Shown: positions 1 to 9,258 of the stretch, piece by piece
Layout of the letters: every line of letters begins with the position of its first letter
Position numbering within the stretch: the stretch's first letter is position 1
From: Anaerolineales bacterium UBA3499
GTDB lineage: Bacteria; Chloroflexota; Anaerolineae; Anaerolineales; UBA11657
DNA length: 63,589 nucleotides
NCBI GenBank assembly: GCA_002377585.1
Contig: DFQC01000031.1
Span: 1 to 63,589, forward strand
Direction: 5' to 3'
Notes under the pieces: generated by a model
Databases searched by the model: none
What the model saw: the letters and a program-made list of their open reading frames with translations, nothing else
What the model was told of the DNA's origin: nothing
Program-made: the position numbers and the translations under genes

Positions 1-662
1 CTCCGGCAATAAACAAAGGTTTTTTGCTCTCTAGTGGGGATATTATGGGATGGTTAAATAGTGACGATTTGTTAATTCCGAATAGCCTATTTGTAGTTGC
101 AGAGATATTTGCCCAGTTTCCGGAAATTGATTGGTTAACAGGAGTAGCAACAACTATTGATATAGAAGATAGATATATACGTTCAAGAAAATATAACAAA
201 AATTTGTACGATTACTTGATTGGTGATTGGGCAGTCATACAGCAGGAATCTACATTTTGGCGACGGAGTCTCTGGGATGCTGCAGGCGGAGGTCTTGATG
301 AAAATCTATCAATTGCATTCGATTCTGATCTTTGGAGCCGGTTTTTTTTGCATGCGCAGCATTTTCACGTCGATTGTCCTTTGGGCGCTTATCGAAAAGT
401 GCCAAGTAGTACAAGCATAAGGAAATCACAGGATTTTGCCGACGTTACCGACAAATCTATTGGAAAATTGAGAGACCAAGTTTCAAAAAATGTTTTGAGG
501 AAGTGTTTACACTACCGTATTTTCAAATGGATATTGAGTACAATTGGAAGTCCACGCTTGATAAATATAATAGGGAGCATTTTTGGTCATGCAAGTTTTG
601 CATACAAGTCAATTACGTATATGCCCATGCACTCAAAATGGCGTATTTATTCAGAATGGTGA
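1..662 (+). CDS. Glycosyltransferase family 2, C-terminal part (5' end outside window)
   Basis: The reading frame is open from base 3 to a TGA at 660-662, so the gene begins upstream of the window. The visible 219 residues open inside a GT2 (GT-A fold) nucleotide-binding domain. A Gly-Asp pair is followed by the WLNSDD motif, the usual metal- and sugar-nucleotide-binding DXD region. The family's acceptor-side motif follows at about residues 76-90 (QQESTFWRR). The C-terminal 80 residues are basic and hydrophobic without a clear domain. It should transfer a sugar from an NDP-sugar to a growing glycan at the inner membrane face. It is the first visible gene of a long co-directional glycan cluster and ends 27 bp before the next gene. 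Donor and acceptor cannot be told. Confidence 0.85.
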   Translation, partial: PAINKGFLLSSGDIMGWLNSDDLLIPNSLFVVAEIFAQFPEIDWLTGVATTIDIEDRYIRSRKYNKNLYDYLIGDWAVIQQESTFWRRSLWDAAGGGLDENLSIAFDSDLWSRFFLHAQHFHVDCPLGAYRKVPSSTSIRKSQDFADVTDKSIGKLRDQVSKNVLRKCLHYRIFKWILSTIGSPRLINIIGSIFGHASFAYKSITYMPMHSKWRIYSEW

Positions 663-689
663 AATAATATTGATGGCTTGGCGCAATAG

Positions 690-1571
690 ATGAGTCGGGA
701 TGCTATTTCAGTTGTGATGCCAGCCCGTAATGCATCTTTAACTATTGCTGATGCTATTAATTCTATTTTGCACCAAACTTATTCTAATTTAGAACTTATT
801 ATTGTTGACGATAACAGCAAGGACAACACATTTCAAATTGCCAGCATGTTTGCATCAGAGAACGAACATGTACAAGTATTTGCGATGCCTTTTGATGATC
901 CAGACCGATATAGTATTAATATGTTGAATGTGAATGCTGGATGGTCGGCACGCAATTTTGGCATGGAAAGATCTTCAGGGGATTGGATAACTTTTCAAGA
1001 TGCAGATGATGCATCTTTACTTAATCGGCTTGATGTACAACATGGTTTTGCTACAAGGTATAACTCTTCACACGTGTGTGTTGATTGGCAAAATTATGGT
1101 TCTGAACATCTAGGCAAGTATCTTGACATGGATGCTATCTTAGCTGATTGTGCTGAGGAAAATCTTGTTAATAGTTCAGTCCATATTCTTGATATTGCTA
1201 GAAGGTGCAAGGGCATAATCCCATCTTATTTTAATTGGATTCATAATCGTGTGCCGCACAGTGTTCGAACATTACGGTTCATTAATAGACTGTTTTTTGG
1301 TGATATCAACACCTCTTATCCAGGTGCTGGTAACAGTCCTATGATTAAAGCAGAAATTGCTCGGACAATATTGTTTCGTCCCCTTAGGCAGCGTGTTTGG
1401 CCTTCGCGACGGGGTCGTGGAGCTGATCGCGATTTCAACTTTAATGTCGCGGAATTCGTAGGTGATAGTATATCGGTGAACCTACCCTTATATTTGTGGA
1501 GACATAAAGGTGACAATAATAGTGCCTATATGAGTCCGCAATATAGACCAATAGAATCTAAGGGAGTATGA
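690..1571 (+). CDS. Glycosyltransferase family 2
   Basis: The 293-residue protein has a GT-A N-terminus: the first strand with VVMPARNA at residues 8-15, the IIVDDNS turn at 37-43, and the DXD-type motif DADD at 104-107 preceded by SSGDWITFQ. These are the standard NDP-sugar and metal contacts of GT2 enzymes. Residues 200-293 are basic and lack transmembrane segments, so this is a soluble or peripheral enzyme. ATG at 690 is chosen because it sits nine residues before the first conserved strand. The gene lies 27 bp after the preceding GT2 and 3 bp before the next gene, consistent with one operon. Sugar specificity is unknown. Confidence 0.88.
   Translation: MSRDAISVVMPARNASLTIADAINSILHQTYSNLELIIVDDNSKDNTFQIASMFASENEHVQVFAMPFDDPDRYSINMLNVNAGWSARNFGMERSSGDWITFQDADDASLLNRLDVQHGFATRYNSSHVCVDWQNYGSEHLGKYLDMDAILADCAEENLVNSSVHILDIARRCKGIIPSYFNWIHNRVPHSVRTLRFINRLFFGDINTSYPGAGNSPMIKAEIARTILFRPLRQRVWPSRRGRGADRDFNFNVAEFVGDSISVNLPLYLWRHKGDNNSAYMSPQYRPIESKGV
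1561..1566 (+). promoter_or_regulatory. Ribosome binding site supporting a TTG start
   Basis: AGGGAG lies inside the last codons of the preceding gene, 8 bases before the TTG at 1575. It supports that non-ATG codon as the start of the next gene, which has no ATG near its conserved N-terminus. Confidence 0.5.
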
Positions 1572-1574
1572 GTT

Positions 1575-2675
1575 TTGGCAGTCAATTGCCTTTTTTTGTT
1601 TAGACGCGATCGGGCTCAGCAATTACAAAAATGGACACAAGGAGAAGGTCCGATTGATTTCTTGTATGGCTTCCCGTTGTTGGAAAATGATAAGATCGCA
1701 AGTGATTTTGCAGAAGGTGATGATCGGTCAAATGACTGGAGAAGGCGTTTGTGTTATCCTTTCGAAAGCATCATTAGTAGGATAGTCGGCATAGGATTTT
1801 CAATCCATATAGCGATTATTCACTGGAGAAAGATAGTAGAATCAGATGTCGTGGTTTCTACTGTTGATACATGTGGTTTGCCTCTCGCCCTACTGAAATG
1901 GATGCATTTGATAAAAACACCAGTTATATACATAAGTCAGGGTTTAGCTCATCGCTTGCATGCGAGACGCGGCTCATTAATTGGGCGGGTTACCAAATAT
2001 ATATATTCTCGATTTCTACAATCAATTGAAAGGGTAATAGTGCTGGGAGAAGGTGCTGCATTTCCTGTAATTGAAGAGCTAGATATCAATTCTGATGATG
2101 TATTTGTTCTCCAATTTGGAGTGGATGATCAGTTTTGGACACCTGCTCCAGTCAAGAATCATGATGATTATATTCTTAGTGTTGGCACTGATGCTGCACG
2201 TGATTATCCTACTTTACTGAATGCAATTGATGATCAATGTGTAAGAATTATATCTAGACAAACAATTCCTGAAAATCTGTTGACCTCAAATGTGCAAGTA
2301 AGCAGTGAGCATTCCTTTTTAGAACTAAGAAATATTTATCGTGGCTCACGTTTTGTGGTGGTACCACTTCATGATGTTGATCAGCCTTCTGGACAGAGTG
2401 TGGCGCTGCAAGCAATGGCTTGTGGGCGTGCCGTAATTATTACTTGTACTCAGGGTCTTTGGGAACCTCAATATATGCGTCATAAGGAGACATGTTATCT
2501 TGTAAATCCAGGAGATGTACAGAATCTAAGGGAGACTATATCTTACTTGTGCGCTAATCCAGAAGAAGTTGAAAAAGTTGGCGCTAATGCACGTCGACTA
2601 GTTGAGAGTCGTTATAATGTCCGCTCTCTTGCCAGTGATTTGCAGCGACACATTATAGAATTGGCAGCTGGATGA
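1575..2675 (+). CDS. GT4-like glycosyltransferase with altered EX7E motif
   Basis: The 366-residue protein has a GT-B layout. The N-terminal half includes ISQGLAHRL at about 116-124, and the C-terminal donor-binding half opens with YILSVGTDAARDYPTLL, typical of GT4 enzymes. Translation starts at TTG 1575, supported by AGGGAG eight bases upstream. In most GT4 retaining enzymes two glutamates spaced by seven residues contact the donor. Here that region reads DQPSGQSVALQAMACG, so the second Glu is Gln and the first is Asp or Gln. The enzyme may use a different donor geometry or be inactive. It sits 3 bp after a GT2 gene in the same direction. Confidence 0.75.
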   Translation: MAVNCLFLFRRDRAQQLQKWTQGEGPIDFLYGFPLLENDKIASDFAEGDDRSNDWRRRLCYPFESIISRIVGIGFSIHIAIIHWRKIVESDVVVSTVDTCGLPLALLKWMHLIKTPVIYISQGLAHRLHARRGSLIGRVTKYIYSRFLQSIERVIVLGEGAAFPVIEELDINSDDVFVLQFGVDDQFWTPAPVKNHDDYILSVGTDAARDYPTLLNAIDDQCVRIISRQTIPENLLTSNVQVSSEHSFLELRNIYRGSRFVVVPLHDVDQPSGQSVALQAMACGRAVIITCTQGLWEPQYMRHKETCYLVNPGDVQNLRETISYLCANPEEVEKVGANARRLVESRYNVRSLASDLQRHIIELAAG

Positions 2676-2763
2676 ACTATATTTATCTCCCAAGATATCA
2701 AATGTAAGTTAACCAATGGCTTTAGTTGTAGAATTTTCCTTCTAGTATCGAATTTTTATTGTA

Positions 2764-3723
2764 ATGCTGAATAATATATTTGGGATCTTTTCAAAATCGT
2801 CACCTAGTGTTTCTGTATTCCATGATTTCCATCGTCCTCCTTATGGAGGTGGCAATCAGTTCATGCTGGCTTTAACTGCAGAATTGGAGAGGAATGGATA
2901 TAAGATCGAACGAAACAAGTTGTCAGATTCCACAGAGGTTTGTCTGTTCAATAGTTTCAATTTTGACTCACGGAAACTGCTGACTAGTAGAAACCTTGAC
3001 AATACTCTGATGATTCACAGAGTTGATGGTCCGATCGATAAATATCGAGGTGATGATCGAGGTGTGGATAGCGAAATTTGGAAAATCAACCAAAGTATAG
3101 CTAATGCTACTGTTTTCCAATCGCAATATAGTCTGGATGCTCATGTCGAATTGGGTATGCAATTTCAGCAGCCAACGGTGATTGAGAATTCAGTGGACTC
3201 CACAATATTTTTTCCGTCGAAAAAAGATCTTTCTAATAAATCGGGTAAGATAAAGCTAATTTCAACTAGTTGGTCTGACAACATAAATAAAGGCGCATTA
3301 GTTTACCGGTGGATAGAACAAAATTTAGATTGGAATCGATTTGACTACACTTTTGTGGGTAGATCACCGATTCAGTTTAAGCATATCACTATGATATCTC
3401 CTGTGGATTCTGCAAGTCTTGCAGACATATTAAGAGAACATGATATTTTCATTACTGCCAGTGTACATGATCCATGTTCAAACGCACTGATAGAAGCACT
3501 GTCGTGTGGATTGCCTGCAATCGGTGCACGAAGTGGCGGGCATCCCGAGTTGATAGGTGAGGCAGGATATCTATTCGATGATAAGAAGGACATACTCGGT
3601 TTAATTGACGATTTAGTTGATAATTACCAACAAGCACAAAATTCTATCAAGGTGCCAACTTTGTCAGAGGTTGGACATTCATATATGAGAGTAATGGGTT
3701 TGAAAACATTGAATGATCATTAA
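2764..3723 (+). CDS. GT4-family glycosyltransferase
   Basis: The 319-residue GT-B enzyme has a glycine-rich N-terminal loop (PPYGGGNQF, about residues 27-35) expected near the donor and acceptor cleft. The second Rossmann half carries D-PCSNALI-E followed by ALSCGLPAIG. That is the EX7E-type motif with Asp in the first position, as seen in many GT4 members. A run reading TSWSDNINKG (about residue 163) starts the donor domain. The protein is shorter than the usual 370-400 residues. It follows an 88-bp gap with no clear promoter and is 52 bp upstream of a methyltransferase gene. Donor sugar is unknown. Confidence 0.82.
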   Translation: MLNNIFGIFSKSSPSVSVFHDFHRPPYGGGNQFMLALTAELERNGYKIERNKLSDSTEVCLFNSFNFDSRKLLTSRNLDNTLMIHRVDGPIDKYRGDDRGVDSEIWKINQSIANATVFQSQYSLDAHVELGMQFQQPTVIENSVDSTIFFPSKKDLSNKSGKIKLISTSWSDNINKGALVYRWIEQNLDWNRFDYTFVGRSPIQFKHITMISPVDSASLADILREHDIFITASVHDPCSNALIEALSCGLPAIGARSGGHPELIGEAGYLFDDKKDILGLIDDLVDNYQQAQNSIKVPTLSEVGHSYMRVMGLKTLNDH

Positions 3724-3775
3724 GATCTCATAATTGTCACTGGCGTTGTAATTAATTAGTCAACTGGAAATTAAC

Positions 3776-4528
3776 TTGAAATTCAATCTAAACCTACTCA
3801 AAGCATTTTTGCGCAAGATATACGGTTTTAGCCATAACATGGAGCCTATGCTGTATCGTAGCGAGTTATTTTCAGAGTTAACTTCAATTGTGGGAGACGA
3901 TTATTTTGAAAGTGGTCGGTTGCTTGAGATTGGGCCTAAGGATGGACTAGATAGCTGCAGATTGGCGGCACTTAAGCCACAAGAATTGGTGTTAGTTGAT
4001 TTACCTGAGAAACGATATTCAATAGAAAGATGGCTTCACAAAGTTGAGTGTCCATACAAATTTGTGGAAGCTAACATGATGTACATGTCAAGGCAAGATT
4101 TTATGTCTTTGGGTAAATTCGATCTTGTTTGGTGTACTGGAGTACTGTACCACAATGCGGAGCAGCTTCGGTTTCTTAGAAAGCTATATAACTTGTTAAG
4201 TCCGGGTGGATACTTGGTTCTTGAGAGTGCTACTCTTAGAGATTCACGTTACCTTAGAAGTGGTAACTTCGTACAGATTCATTATCCTGACACTTACAAT
4301 GATACCGGTACAATCACACATTTGCCAAGTCGAGGCACTATTAAAACCTGGCTCAACATGGTGGGTTTCAATGACATATACGACTCGCATTGTTATAAAG
4401 TATCGGATAGAAAGCTGTCTCAGCATAGATATGCTTGTATTTGCCAAAGGCCTATGACAGATAGTTCCGGTACTTATTACGCTAAATCAGGCTGTAATCC
4501 TACCTATATACTAGGCGAAAGCACTTAA
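3776..4528 (+). CDS. Class I SAM-dependent methyltransferase
   Basis: The 250-residue protein has a class I methyltransferase core. Motif I is LLEIGPKDG (about residues 43-51), an acidic strand LVLVDLP follows about 25 residues later, and motif IV/V reads FDLVWCTGVLYH, with LLSPGGYLVLES after it. The layout resembles the DUF1698/CmoB-like group, but the glycan context points to methylation of a sugar or lipid-linked intermediate. The start is TTG at 3776, and no in-frame ATG fits the conserved core better. It lies between a GT4 gene and a GT-C membrane enzyme. The substrate is not predictable. Confidence 0.75.
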   Translation: MKFNLNLLKAFLRKIYGFSHNMEPMLYRSELFSELTSIVGDDYFESGRLLEIGPKDGLDSCRLAALKPQELVLVDLPEKRYSIERWLHKVECPYKFVEANMMYMSRQDFMSLGKFDLVWCTGVLYHNAEQLRFLRKLYNLLSPGGYLVLESATLRDSRYLRSGNFVQIHYPDTYNDTGTITHLPSRGTIKTWLNMVGFNDIYDSHCYKVSDRKLSQHRYACICQRPMTDSSGTYYAKSGCNPTYILGEST

Positions 4529-4564
4529 TATCCAAAAATTGTACAAACTGTATATATTATTAAA

Positions 4565-6049
4565 ATGATATACGCTATACCTAAATCTGTTAATTACATA
4601 GCTATATGTTTTTTACTCATGAACTTAGTTGGACTTGATAGGAGTCCTATAGTCTGGATGGATGAGGTGACATTAAATGATCCGGCGAAAGAATTAGCGT
4701 TACATGGGAACCTAATTTCATCTGTTTTCTCAGGCCGTAATTCTTTTGGAGAGGCATACTATTGGCAGCCACCAGGTCAGCCTTTGCTAATGTCTTTAGT
4801 CTATCGATTGTTTGGTTTTGGAATATGGCAAACTAGACTTCCTGGTCTATTCTTTGCTTCGGGTATACTAGTAATGTCGTATTTCCTGTCTATGTCTCTG
4901 TTGCGTAATCATAGTAGTGCCATTATCGCTATATTGATACTGGGATTAGACCCAAAATTTATTGAGTCTGCTAGGTCTGCTCGCATGGATACTCAGAGTC
5001 TTTTACTAGCAATATCAGGAATCTATTTAGTTTTTTCTCTAAGATCAATCAAGGATAACAATTCGAATAGTTACTTGCCATCGATGTTGTTTGCTGGATT
5101 GTGTCTTGGGCTTGCTGGTATAACCCATCCGCTCGCGATAGTTTGGGTGTTATCGTTAGCAGTAATCAAGCTGTTGTGGAAAGATTCATTGCCTACACAA
5201 AAATTTATATGGCTGCTCGTAGCAATAGTTACACCTCTGTCATTTTGGGTCTTGTCCGCCTTTAGTAGTGGTGAAATAAAATTGTTAGGAGCTCAATTTT
5301 TTAATCATGGAGAAAGTAGGTTAGCTAGTGGTTCATTGTTTGGTCGTATTTTTGATGAGGCACTTAGATATTGGGATGCATATAGATTGGTGCCAGGATT
5401 GTTGTTAATCTACTTCGGTGCCACAGTATGGTTGTTCTACAACCGTCGTAATTTGAGTCTTGGATCCGCTTGGTTATGTGTATTAACCATTCTGCCAATA
5501 CTATTCAATACATTCTTTATGTCTAAAACAGTAGGGTTTTACTACTTATATCCAGTGTGTATGATGGCTTTGGCATCCGGGGCTATGATAAACCACTTGT
5601 GGAATAACAAAATTAGAATATTCAGTATACTTTTACCTAAAGTAGCAGTTAGAGGCGTATTAAGTACTTTGTTAATTAGTGTTATAGGATTTGGAATTCT
5701 GGGTCGCTATGTTGTCTTGGCATACCAATGGGATCAACGAGATTATGTGCCAATAAAGTTGGCTCTTGAGAGAACAATTCCTCCAGATAGTGTAATTTGG
5801 GGTCCGCCAGACATTTGGTATGCTTCAGAAGAAATAGGGGCATCATTGCGTATTCGTGGGGAGCCACTCCGTAACACACATGATTACTTGGTGACTAAGT
5901 TGACTGGAGATATGGACATACCCACCGATTTGCTTCTGGTTGCCGATTTGGGATCAGCTTTGCCTCCAATTTTTGGTTCAATAAATGTTAGTTCCGCTGA
6001 TTATCGCATGCAAGTGTGGCAATGGGACAGTAATTCGGATACGGAATAA
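4565..6049 (+). CDS. GT39/ArnT-like membrane glycosyltransferase (GT-C)
   Basis: The 494-residue protein is strongly hydrophobic with roughly ten predicted membrane segments. The first extracytoplasmic loop carries WMDEVTLNDPAKEL (about residues 31-44), matching the acidic pair that GT-C enzymes of the PMT/ArnT type use for catalysis and metal binding. A second feature, WQPPGQP (about 68-74), is typical of the same group. Such enzymes transfer a sugar from a polyprenyl-phosphate donor on the outer membrane face. It is one of five GT-C genes in the window. It ends 3 bp before the next glycosyltransferase. Donor and acceptor are unknown. Confidence 0.8.
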   Translation: MIYAIPKSVNYIAICFLLMNLVGLDRSPIVWMDEVTLNDPAKELALHGNLISSVFSGRNSFGEAYYWQPPGQPLLMSLVYRLFGFGIWQTRLPGLFFASGILVMSYFLSMSLLRNHSSAIIAILILGLDPKFIESARSARMDTQSLLLAISGIYLVFSLRSIKDNNSNSYLPSMLFAGLCLGLAGITHPLAIVWVLSLAVIKLLWKDSLPTQKFIWLLVAIVTPLSFWVLSAFSSGEIKLLGAQFFNHGESRLASGSLFGRIFDEALRYWDAYRLVPGLLLIYFGATVWLFYNRRNLSLGSAWLCVLTILPILFNTFFMSKTVGFYYLYPVCMMALASGAMINHLWNNKIRIFSILLPKVAVRGVLSTLLISVIGFGILGRYVVLAYQWDQRDYVPIKLALERTIPPDSVIWGPPDIWYASEEIGASLRIRGEPLRNTHDYLVTKLTGDMDIPTDLLLVADLGSALPPIFGSINVSSADYRMQVWQWDSNSDTE

Positions 6050-6052
6050 TCT

Positions 6053-7165
6053 ATGTCAAGTACTAATATGTCAGTCGGAAAAGTGCGAAGAGGTCTTGAC
6101 CGAGTAGGTTGTTTGTTACCCTGGCCAAAAACCAATAGAGAGAGTTGTTTTTTTAGCTTGCGACCAAGTTATGGGGGTCCAGGATACTTCTCCAGGAAGT
6201 TGTCTAGGGAATTTAGGAGGACAGATATACATGTTACTTATGATCAACTGAGGAATGCAGAGGCTGCTTTGTTATTCAGTGTTTCTTGGGGTGAATGGTT
6301 TTATAGATTGTCCAAACTGTGGAATGTCAAGACTGTTCTAAGGGTTGATGGATTTATGTTACCCGAATATTATGATAATCGTATTCAGTCATCTGGCTTT
6401 CAGTCAAGAAGTTTAACCAGTACTAATATGGATTTGAATTATCGTATTCAGCGTGATTTACTACTTTCAAATCATGTTATCTATCAATCAGCTTTCTGTA
6501 AAGACATGACTGACAAGTATCTATACAATCGTCGTAGTAATTATTCAATTATTCACAATGGTGTAAATTTGGATTACTTTCGTCCTATTAAGCCAAATAA
6601 TAGGCGCGTACGACTATTGTCAGCTGGATCTTTGCGTCATGAATATATGCTTGGAACCGTCCTTCCGATATTTAGTCGTTTGTGGCGCAAGCATAATTTG
6701 GAATTGCAAGTAGTAGGTACGCTTAGCGCTATATGTAAGCAACAACTGAAGGAATTTTCTGAAAATAATCATGAGGCATCTGATAGGATAAACATAGTTG
6801 GTGCTGTTGATAATGATGAGATGCCTGAACAGATGTCTAAGGCCGATATACTTTTACATCCTCGTCTTGGTGATTGGTGTCCTAATGTTGTAATAGAGGC
6901 TTTAGCATGTGGAATTCCAGTTGCTTGTGGCTCATGGGGTGGAACATCTGAATTGGTCGGGGATGGCGGGGAAATTGTCCCTACTGAACAGTGGGGTTAT
7001 GGCAACAAGTTTGTGGATGGCATGTCAGAAGCAGTAGAAAGGATAATAGGTTCGCTAGATATTTACAGAGCTAAAGCCAGACAACAAGCAGAAGATAAAT
7101 TTGACATTCGTTCGGTCTCTAATAAGTACAAGGCAGCTATGGGTCTAAAATATGCACAGTGTTAA
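6053..7165 (+). CDS. GT4-family glycosyltransferase
   Basis: The 370-residue GT-B protein has a glycine-containing N-terminal loop (RPSYGGPGYFSRKL), an inter-domain IIHNGVNLDYFRP (about residues 165-177), and a donor-site motif D-WCPNVVI-E followed by ALACGIPVACGSWGGTSEL. The first acidic residue of EX7E is Asp, an accepted variant. The start ATG at 6053 is 3 bp past the preceding stop. The 3' end overlaps the next gene by 14 bp, which argues for translational coupling. Product linkage is not predictable. Confidence 0.85.
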   Translation: MSSTNMSVGKVRRGLDRVGCLLPWPKTNRESCFFSLRPSYGGPGYFSRKLSREFRRTDIHVTYDQLRNAEAALLFSVSWGEWFYRLSKLWNVKTVLRVDGFMLPEYYDNRIQSSGFQSRSLTSTNMDLNYRIQRDLLLSNHVIYQSAFCKDMTDKYLYNRRSNYSIIHNGVNLDYFRPIKPNNRRVRLLSAGSLRHEYMLGTVLPIFSRLWRKHNLELQVVGTLSAICKQQLKEFSENNHEASDRINIVGAVDNDEMPEQMSKADILLHPRLGDWCPNVVIEALACGIPVACGSWGGTSELVGDGGEIVPTEQWGYGNKFVDGMSEAVERIIGSLDIYRAKARQQAEDKFDIRSVSNKYKAAMGLKYAQC

Positions 7166-8309
7166 TGTTGGCAAAAAATACATCTTGATAATAGCGGCAA
7201 TATCTGTTGCCGCTATTGTGTTTATTGAGCTCATGCTGCGATTAGCGTTTTTTCCATGTACTATGCCTGAACCAAATTTATGTAACTATGGAGTGGTCAA
7301 ATATTTTTTCAATAGGATAGAGGGTGGGGGTGATTTGGCTCCAGACCAAGATGGGGTTTGGGCTATTTGGCCACACCGCCCCTATCATGTTCAAACAAAT
7401 TCTGATGGTCTAAGAAATGCGGAGGAATTTGATGATGAACATGACTTTGTAATACTTGCAGTCGGCGATTCATTCACTTTTGGTCCTTACGTTCCCAATG
7501 AGGATACTTGGCCTGCACAGCTAGAGCGCTTGCTTGATATAGATTTGGGTCCTCGATCTACTACTCAGGTGCTTAATGCAGGTGTCTCCGGATACACTAT
7601 AGTTGATGAATATCATTATCTATATGAAAGGGGTGTAAATCTGGAGCCTGACTTAGTTATTATTGCGTTTTTCCCGAATGATATTAGCGATATGCGCACT
7701 TTGGAGAGGGAATATCTTGCAAGACCTGTAAAACAGGTTTATCCGACCTCTTATACAAGGTGGGCTCGTTCTATATTGACTGAATTTGAGCACAAATCAG
7801 CAATCCTAAGATCGGCACATAATCTCAAGTCTTATATAGTGCGGCGGCAGTTACAGGCTGATAAAGCCATGAATAGTGTTGATGCAAACTGTGACCCTTT
7901 TCAGTCAGATGTATCGATAGATGAAGGGAGCTGTTGGAAGTCTTATAGTGATTGGTTCAGCAAGACCGTATTGCTTTTGAAGCAGCATGATATTCCATTG
8001 CTACTTATATCAATTCCAGATTACAGACAATTTCCAGAAATTGGTTATCAGGATTATGCACAAGTTTTTGTTGGTGAATTAGCTGCAAATAATGGAATTC
8101 CATACATAGATATGTTACCTCATCTCACAATTAATTTAGATGTAGACGCTGCTTACTTAATGGAGTATGTTCCCCAGAAATTTCCGGTCCAAGAATTTGT
8201 TGCTGACAATTACACAGGTAATGGTCACATGTCTAGTTATGGGTATAGAGTAGTAGCGAATGTTATTACACAACACTTGATGGATAGCAACAAATTGTTT
8301 GAGAAATGA
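7152..8309 (+). CDS. Membrane-anchored SGNH/GDSL hydrolase-like protein
   Basis: The 385-residue protein begins with a hydrophobic anchor (about residues 9-29) and then an SGNH fold. Block I reads VGDSFTFG around residue 104 with the nucleophile Ser. IIAFFPNDISD supplies the block III Asn. NGHMSSYGYRVV near residue 358 supplies the C-terminal catalytic His, although the usual Asp two residues before His is replaced by Asn. Proteins of this type in glycan clusters often act as carbohydrate esterases or O-acyltransferase partners outside the membrane. It overlaps the GT4 gene before it by 14 bp and the methyltransferase after it by 11 bp. Whether it adds or removes acyl groups is open. Confidence 0.72.
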   Translation: MHSVNVGKKYILIIAAISVAAIVFIELMLRLAFFPCTMPEPNLCNYGVVKYFFNRIEGGGDLAPDQDGVWAIWPHRPYHVQTNSDGLRNAEEFDDEHDFVILAVGDSFTFGPYVPNEDTWPAQLERLLDIDLGPRSTTQVLNAGVSGYTIVDEYHYLYERGVNLEPDLVIIAFFPNDISDMRTLEREYLARPVKQVYPTSYTRWARSILTEFEHKSAILRSAHNLKSYIVRRQLQADKAMNSVDANCDPFQSDVSIDEGSCWKSYSDWFSKTVLLLKQHDIPLLLISIPDYRQFPEIGYQDYAQVFVGELAANNGIPYIDMLPHLTINLDVDAAYLMEYVPQKFPVQEFVADNYTGNGHMSSYGYRVVANVITQHLMDSNKLFEK

Positions 8310-9258
8310 TTGGCAGGCATTAATGTCCTCAGTTGTCTCTAATATTAAACATAAACATCCTGAAGTCAGACAAGTAAGGGAATTTGTACAGTCCCTTAAT
8401 GTGGAATTACCTCCTATAGAAGAATTTTGGACACTAGGTGATGCTACTGCCTTGCGAGTGCGCCACGATGGGACTTTTTTTAGGTCTAATTATGAGCGTG
8501 GTATTTTGTTGTATGCGCTTGTTGCTAAACATCGGCCAAATACTGTGCTGGAGTTTGGTACAGGACGAGGATATGGATCCTTATGTATGGCTTGGGCCAT
8601 GTCTGATTTTGGCATAAAAGGCATCATTCATACGATTGACATGGTTTCTCCTTCAAAGCGATTCAAATGGCCTATTATCTGGCCTGGTTCTGATGAAGCA
8701 AATGTAAGATATTTATCACGACATGATGTCTGGCAAGAAGTAGCAAAATCATCATGGATGGAACATATTGATAATATAGTTGGATTTTCGGGTGCAGTTA
8801 TGCAATCATATTCAGGTAATCCTGTAGATTTTGCATTTATTGATGCAGGCCATGGATATCGATCGGTTAGACATGATTTTATTATGTCTCTATATCATGC
8901 TACCGGTAGTATCGGAATTTTATTTGACGATTATTCTACTGAGGACTGGGGGTTAGGTACCCAAAAGCTTGTTAAAGAAGACATTTCGCCCTATTGTAGT
9001 CCGATTCTCATACAGACTGATCGTCGTTGGTCAGGAGGAGAAAAGGAACATTTACCAGATGATTATTCAGGTATGGTCTGGGTGAAAAGTGATTCTCCTA
9101 AGCAATGGCTTGCCAAAACCAATAATGCCTTCAGTTTATTATTAATTTTGTATCGGTACAGAGTATGGGAAACATATTATCGCTTGAGGCTTAATTGGGG
9201 TGCAAAACTCCGTGCAGTCTTTGTAAATAACAAGATGGACACTGAAAAAAAATCCTGA
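8299..9258 (+). CDS. Class I SAM-dependent methyltransferase (Methyltransf_24-like)
   Basis: The 319-residue protein has the SAM-binding motif VLEFGTGRGYGSL (about residues 80-92), an acidic partner strand IHTIDMV, and FAFIDAGHGYRSVRHDF (about 184-200). That last motif is typical of the Methyltransf_24/CmcI-like group that acts on sugars or small O-nucleophiles. The C-terminal 60 residues are basic and aromatic. It overlaps the SGNH gene by 11 bp and shares one base with the next glycosyltransferase gene. In this context O-methylation of a glycan residue is likely but unproven. Confidence 0.72.
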   Translation: MRNDWQALMSSVVSNIKHKHPEVRQVREFVQSLNVELPPIEEFWTLGDATALRVRHDGTFFRSNYERGILLYALVAKHRPNTVLEFGTGRGYGSLCMAWAMSDFGIKGIIHTIDMVSPSKRFKWPIIWPGSDEANVRYLSRHDVWQEVAKSSWMEHIDNIVGFSGAVMQSYSGNPVDFAFIDAGHGYRSVRHDFIMSLYHATGSIGILFDDYSTEDWGLGTQKLVKEDISPYCSPILIQTDRRWSGGEKEHLPDDYSGMVWVKSDSPKQWLAKTNNAFSLLLILYRYRVWETYYRLRLNWGAKLRAVFVNNKMDTEKKS

